The notes under the pieces: model-generated
Seen by the model: only the letters and a program-made list of their open reading frames with translations
Told to the model about the DNA's origin: nothing
Databases searched by the model: none
Made by a program: the position numbers and the translations under genes
Part shown: positions 62,601 to 64,000 of the stretch, one piece after another
How the letters are laid out: each line of letters opens with the position of its first letter
How positions within the stretch are numbered: the first letter of the stretch is position 1
From: Caballeronia temeraria
GTDB lineage: Bacteria > Pseudomonadota > Gammaproteobacteria > Burkholderiales > Burkholderiaceae
DNA: 64,000 nucleotides
Assembly (NCBI RefSeq): GCF_001544795.2
Contig: NZ_FCOI02000029.1
Span: 1 to 64,000 of the forward strand
Reading direction: 5' to 3'

Positions 62601-62626
62601 TTGTCAAACCGCAGCCCGCGAAGTGA
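56618..62626 (+). CDS. Bacterial alpha-2-macroglobulin with thioester, Sec-exported
   Basis: Very large periplasmic protease-trap protein of 2002 residues. The signal peptide (ILAATTLIAAFGFGIAHH, cleavage near ADA at residue 32) has no lipobox cysteine, unlike the E. coli lipoprotein YfhM (1653 residues). Tandem MG-type beta domains follow (for example ARFQVRMPFRSATALVAVER). The thioester motif YPYNCLEQQTS is intact, Cys1525 and Gln1528, in an alpha/alpha-toroid domain. An Asp/Asn-rich insert lies at about 745-765. GGAG precedes the ATG. The stop is four bases before pbpC, the usual partner: the pair is thought to defend and repair the cell wall when the outer membrane is breached. Confidence 0.93.
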   Translation: MSRITTSKKWILAATTLIAAFGFGIAHHQADAARIASVSPQGKVAQVRQVVAKFDEPMIAFGDAAAAAPGKVVCSGAQASATAGSGRWIDAKTWAFDFEHDLPPGVRCALDLTDSLTSTAGNALSGPRHFAFQTGGPFVTRIMPSYGDIEENQAFVLRLNGPATQASVLQNVWCESNALGNRIPVRAVDDATRAALLKHFRLEKESDRVLTLACQQTLPSATKMQLVYGTGVTGRSGIANDVEKRFDFNVREPFTASFSCERENAKAPCTPLRPLRLNFSAPISRADAQKFALRGPKGNASPHFDESDKDAEVSAVEFAAPLPERADLTIEAPAHLKDVSGRTLANADLFPLKTATAPMPPLAKFSSGTFGIIERFAEPGMPAMLPVTLRHVEADLHVQGLDSGTSQITKLKLDADADIRTWMRAVDMFDGISMSRSTIEARMPAMLDNGIAPVVIPNSDGSASNDPQIDIRSLSMLAKQRGVETLTLPAADPKALRPFEVVGIPLTKPGFYVVELASPALGASLLGKHQAMYVRTSVLVTNLGVHFKQGRENSLVWVTTLDKGKPVANADVRITDCNGDEIATAKTDAQGIAKIGKPLAAARACNEHSLAYGGFFVSARVNDPVTGTDMAFVTSDWNRGIESWRFNVPTDMSAARTTRAHTVFDRTLLRAGETVSMKHLLRVETLDGFAFPASYPGRVTIRHVGSGQTWHLPLQWAADHSADSSFTVPVAAKLGEYSVTLDNGAASSNDDDDNDNTVTQSYESGSFRVEEFRLPVFKGSVTAGDAKSPGLVAAEDTPVAVRLDYVQGGPASNLPVQVSALVRDVSPPFASQYEAFSFAPYRKPANDGASAPAEDEDSEQQADTTTKLIADKLRVTLDRDGAGKVTIKPLPAVESPKRLALEASFADPNGETQTISGGTILWPAAVAVGVKAGHWVSVGGALPVQAIALDLQGKPHAGVSVEIKAVARVMSSSRKRMVGGFYAYDNHTEIKDLGTLCSGKSDDHGIVSCDAKLKEAGNVDLIAIAKDGDGRAANASTSVWVTRADELWFGGENTDRIDVLPEKTSYEPGETARFQVRMPFRSATALVAVEREGIVETRVVELNGKDPTVELKVEPSWGPNVYVSVLALRGRIREVPWYSFFTWGWKAPVEWARAFWYEGRQYQAPTPLVDLSKPAFRYGLASIKVGTAAHKLAVSVNPDAKSYTVRSKAHVKVKVTLPDGKPAPAGTQIAVAAVDEALLELMPNQSWDVLDAMLQQRAYGVETATAQMEIIGRRHFGRKAVPAGGGGGHSATRELFDTLLLWNPRVTLDAKGEASVDVPLNDALTRFRIVAVAAVGAGQFGTGSASIQSTQDLQLISGLPPLVRVGDTFRAQFTLRNTTARTMRVVVTPRAGTLSLDARTVELAPESSQEVAWDVTTPDAPGIDSSATLEWNVTASEQAGSAGAKPASDAVKLTQRVVPAIPVNVQQATIAQVDGTLTLPVAPPADASKSSDGAVRGGIAVSLQPKLADGLPGVRRWFERYPYNCLEQQTSRALGLMDAAQWQGVLAKMPTYLDRDGLANYFPPADDARPTGSPALTAYLLAVSDESAKQDRRFALPDDLRNRMAAGLANFVYGKIERKFWTPRIDLDFEKLAAIEALSRYGLAEPRMLGSITVAPDQWPTSAVLDYYAILSRVDEIPNRDEKRAQAEQVIRARLMYQGTRLTFSTEREDNLWWLMTGLETNAARTALIFADAPGWKDEMPRVVAGLLALQKNGAWQTTTANLWGALAIGRFSRLFESTPVAGHTSIQLGTSTQSVNWSDAPAPAPASATPAAKTANVRSVMLPWSSGSLTLTQDGAGKPWATIESLAAVALQAPIAAGYRIVKTVTPVDPAVKGVLSRGDLVRVHLDIDAQGDMTWVVVNDPIPAGATILGSGLGRDSEAATQGEKRDRNVWPAFIERGFDGYRAYYDYLPKGKLSVEYTMRLNNPGTFGLPPTRVEALYAPPTFGALPNAPVVVKPQPAK

Positions 62627-62630
62627 CGCG

Positions 62631-64000
62631 ATGAAGCGCGCCACCGCTCTCGTCATCGCGTGCCTGCTGTCGGCGGCGGCGCACGCGCAGCCGGGTTTCG
62701 ACGACGTGCGCGCGAAATGGCGCAGCTCCGACTGGGTGCTGCTCTCACGCGACGGCGAGCCGCTTGCGCGCACGCGCATCGACAAGACCGCGCGGCGCGG
62801 CGACTGGATCGCGCTTGCCGACGTGTCGCCCGCGTTGCGCGAGGCGATCGTCGTATCGGAGGACAAGCGCTTCTACGAGCACGCGGGCGTCGACTGGCGC
62901 GGCGCGGCGGCGGCGGCGTGGGGCAATCTGTGGAACACGCGCACGCGCGGCGCATCGACGGTGACGATGCAGCTCACCGGTCTCATCGACGATGACGGCA
63001 AGCCCGCCGGACGACGCTCGATCGGCGAAAAAGCCGAGCAGACGATCGGCGCGCTGTGGCTCGAACGCACGTGGCGCAAGGATCAGATTCTCGAGGCGTA
63101 TCTGAATCTCGTGCCGTTTCGCGGCGAGATCGTCGGTTTGTCCGCGCTGTCGCAGACGCTTTTCGGCAAGGCGCCTTCCGGTCTCGACGAACGCGAAGCG
63201 GCCCTCGCCGCCGCGCTCGTGCGCGCGCCGAACGCGCCGTATCCGAGAGTCGCCGCGCGCAGCTGCGTGATCCTGCGCGACATGCAGGCGCTGCACGGCG
63301 TTGCCCGAAACGTCGATCCGTGCACCAATCTCGACAGCTACGTGCAGCTCACGCTCACTCGCACGGCGTCCGCGCCCGCCTTCGCTCAGGGCGACGACGC
63401 GCTCGCGCCGCATCTCGCGCGGCGCATCGCGGGCGAAGTGCATCCGGGCGCAGGCGCGCGCGTGCGCTCGACGCTCGACGCCCGTCTGCAACGCTTCGTT
63501 CGCGATACGCTCGCGCGCACGCTCGCCGAGCTGAATGCGCGCGCCCATCCGCGCAACGTGCACGACGCGGCGGCCATCGTGATCGACAACCGCTCGGGCG
63601 AGGTGCTCGCGTGGGTCGGCTCGGCGGGCGGTTTATCGAACGCGCCGGAAGTCGATGCCGTGCTCGCGGCGCGTCAGGCCGGCTCGACGCTGAAGCCCTT
63701 CCTGTATGCGCAGGCAATCGACGAAAAGCGCGTCACCGCGGCCACATTGCTCGACGATGCGCCGCTCGATCTCGCGACCGGCGGCGGCCTCTACATTCCG
63801 CAGAACTACGATCACGATTTCAAGGGCTGGGTGAGTGTACGCACGGCGCTCGGCTCGTCGCTGAACGTGCCGGCGGTGCGCACGCTCGTGATGGTCACGC
63901 CGCATCGTTTCGCGAAGACGCTCGTCGCGCTCGGACTGCCTTTGTCGCAAGCGGGCGATTACTACGGCTTTTCGCTCGCGCTCGGCAGCGCGGACGTGAC
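62631..64000 (+). CDS. pbpC: Penicillin-binding protein 1C, N-terminal part
   Basis: Bifunctional peptidoglycan synthase; the first 456 codons are present and the gene runs off the right edge. The N-terminus MKRATALVIACLLSAAAHAQ reads like a cleavable signal rather than the usual membrane anchor. The GT51 domain has SEDKRFYEHAGVDWRG (catalytic Glu77) and GASTVTMQL; the transpeptidase domain has AGSTLKP with active Ser352 and the SxN motif in GSSLNVPA. It follows the A2M gene with a four-base gap, the conserved yfhM-pbpC arrangement. A C-terminal BiPBP_C domain is expected beyond the window. Confidence 0.93.
   Translation, partial: MKRATALVIACLLSAAAHAQPGFDDVRAKWRSSDWVLLSRDGEPLARTRIDKTARRGDWIALADVSPALREAIVVSEDKRFYEHAGVDWRGAAAAAWGNLWNTRTRGASTVTMQLTGLIDDDGKPAGRRSIGEKAEQTIGALWLERTWRKDQILEAYLNLVPFRGEIVGLSALSQTLFGKAPSGLDEREAALAAALVRAPNAPYPRVAARSCVILRDMQALHGVARNVDPCTNLDSYVQLTLTRTASAPAFAQGDDALAPHLARRIAGEVHPGAGARVRSTLDARLQRFVRDTLARTLAELNARAHPRNVHDAAAIVIDNRSGEVLAWVGSAGGLSNAPEVDAVLAARQAGSTLKPFLYAQAIDEKRVTAATLLDDAPLDLATGGGLYIPQNYDHDFKGWVSVRTALGSSLNVPAVRTLVMVTPHRFAKTLVALGLPLSQAGDYYGFSLALGSADV

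Noticed and set aside
59756..62866. 1036-codon antisense frame opposite the alpha-2-macroglobulin gene
   Set aside because: Spans a well-defined gene and the start of pbpC; Arg-rich with no domain signal.
1..64000. CRISPR arrays, insertion sequences, prophage, defence islands, tRNA genes
   Set aside because: No spaced direct repeats, transposase, integrase, phage or nuclease-cluster genes, or cloverleaf sequences were seen; the region reads as conserved chromosome.

Overview
This looks like about 64 kb of core chromosome from a GC-rich betaproteobacterium of the Burkholderiaceae (Burkholderia / Paraburkholderia / Caballeronia type). The assignment rests on protein sequence and gene order: a phaC-phaA polyhydroxyalkanoate locus, rluD divergent from bamD, the hfq-hflX-hflK-hflC-hisZ-purA run, the surE-pcm-nlpD-rpoS run, dnaX-ybaB-recR with an SRP RNA beside it, and trxA-rho. 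No species can be named from sequence alone. I see no transposase, integrase, prophage gene, CRISPR array or tRNA. Nearly all of the DNA is densely coding, and most genes are on the minus strand.

Region by region. (1) 1-4.5 kb, minus: phaA (start only), phaC, then pgeF and rluD. (2) 4.5-11.5 kb: bamD (+), then dinG, a DUF465 protein and a secreted coiled-coil protein (all -), then tex (+). (3) 11.5-13.4 kb: potassium transporter kup (-). (4) 13.7-31.1 kb, minus: one co-directional array read ndk, rlmN, rodZ, ispG, hisS, yfgM-like, bamB, der, hfq, hflX, hflK, hflC, DUF2065, hisZ, purA and a phosphoribosyltransferase. It combines two runs that are separate in Pseudomonas. (5) 31.4-32.1 kb: a BI-1/YccA membrane protein (+). 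(6) 32.2-38.4 kb, minus: surE, pcm, nlpD, rpoS, a 3'-5' exonuclease and rlmD. (7) 38.5-41.5 kb: a quinone oxidoreductase-like protein and a GT2 glycosyltransferase (+), facing a GT9 heptosyltransferase-like protein (-). (8) 41.7-49.6 kb, minus: ffs (SRP RNA), dnaX, ybaB, recR, DUF1653, a family III CoA-transferase and a three-gene ABC importer. (9) 49.9-64 kb, plus: trxA, rho, mtfA, rpmE2, a GT-C membrane glycosyltransferase, a MATE exporter, a 2002-residue alpha-2-macroglobulin and the first 456 codons of pbpC.

Themes. Envelope biogenesis is well represented (BamB, BamD, RodZ, NlpD, YfgM-like, A2M/PBP1C, glycosyltransferases). So are RNA and translation functions (Hfq, RluD, RlmN, RlmD, Der, HflX, HisS, Rho, Tex, SRP RNA). 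RpoS and its neighbours form the stress module. Three convergent gene pairs share a single A/T-flanked hairpin each (5.4, 11.5 and 32.1 kb).

I did not find a clear undescribed system. The items most worth checking are the A2M/PBP1C pair whose A2M lacks a lipobox, an ABC importer plus CoA-transferase of unknown substrate joined to the dnaX-recR run, a 52-nt purine-only-plus-five-C tract just downstream of the SRP RNA, and perfect hairpins or palindromes upstream of rho, between ndk and yccA, and upstream of phaC. Operator, promoter and terminator calls rest on reading by eye.
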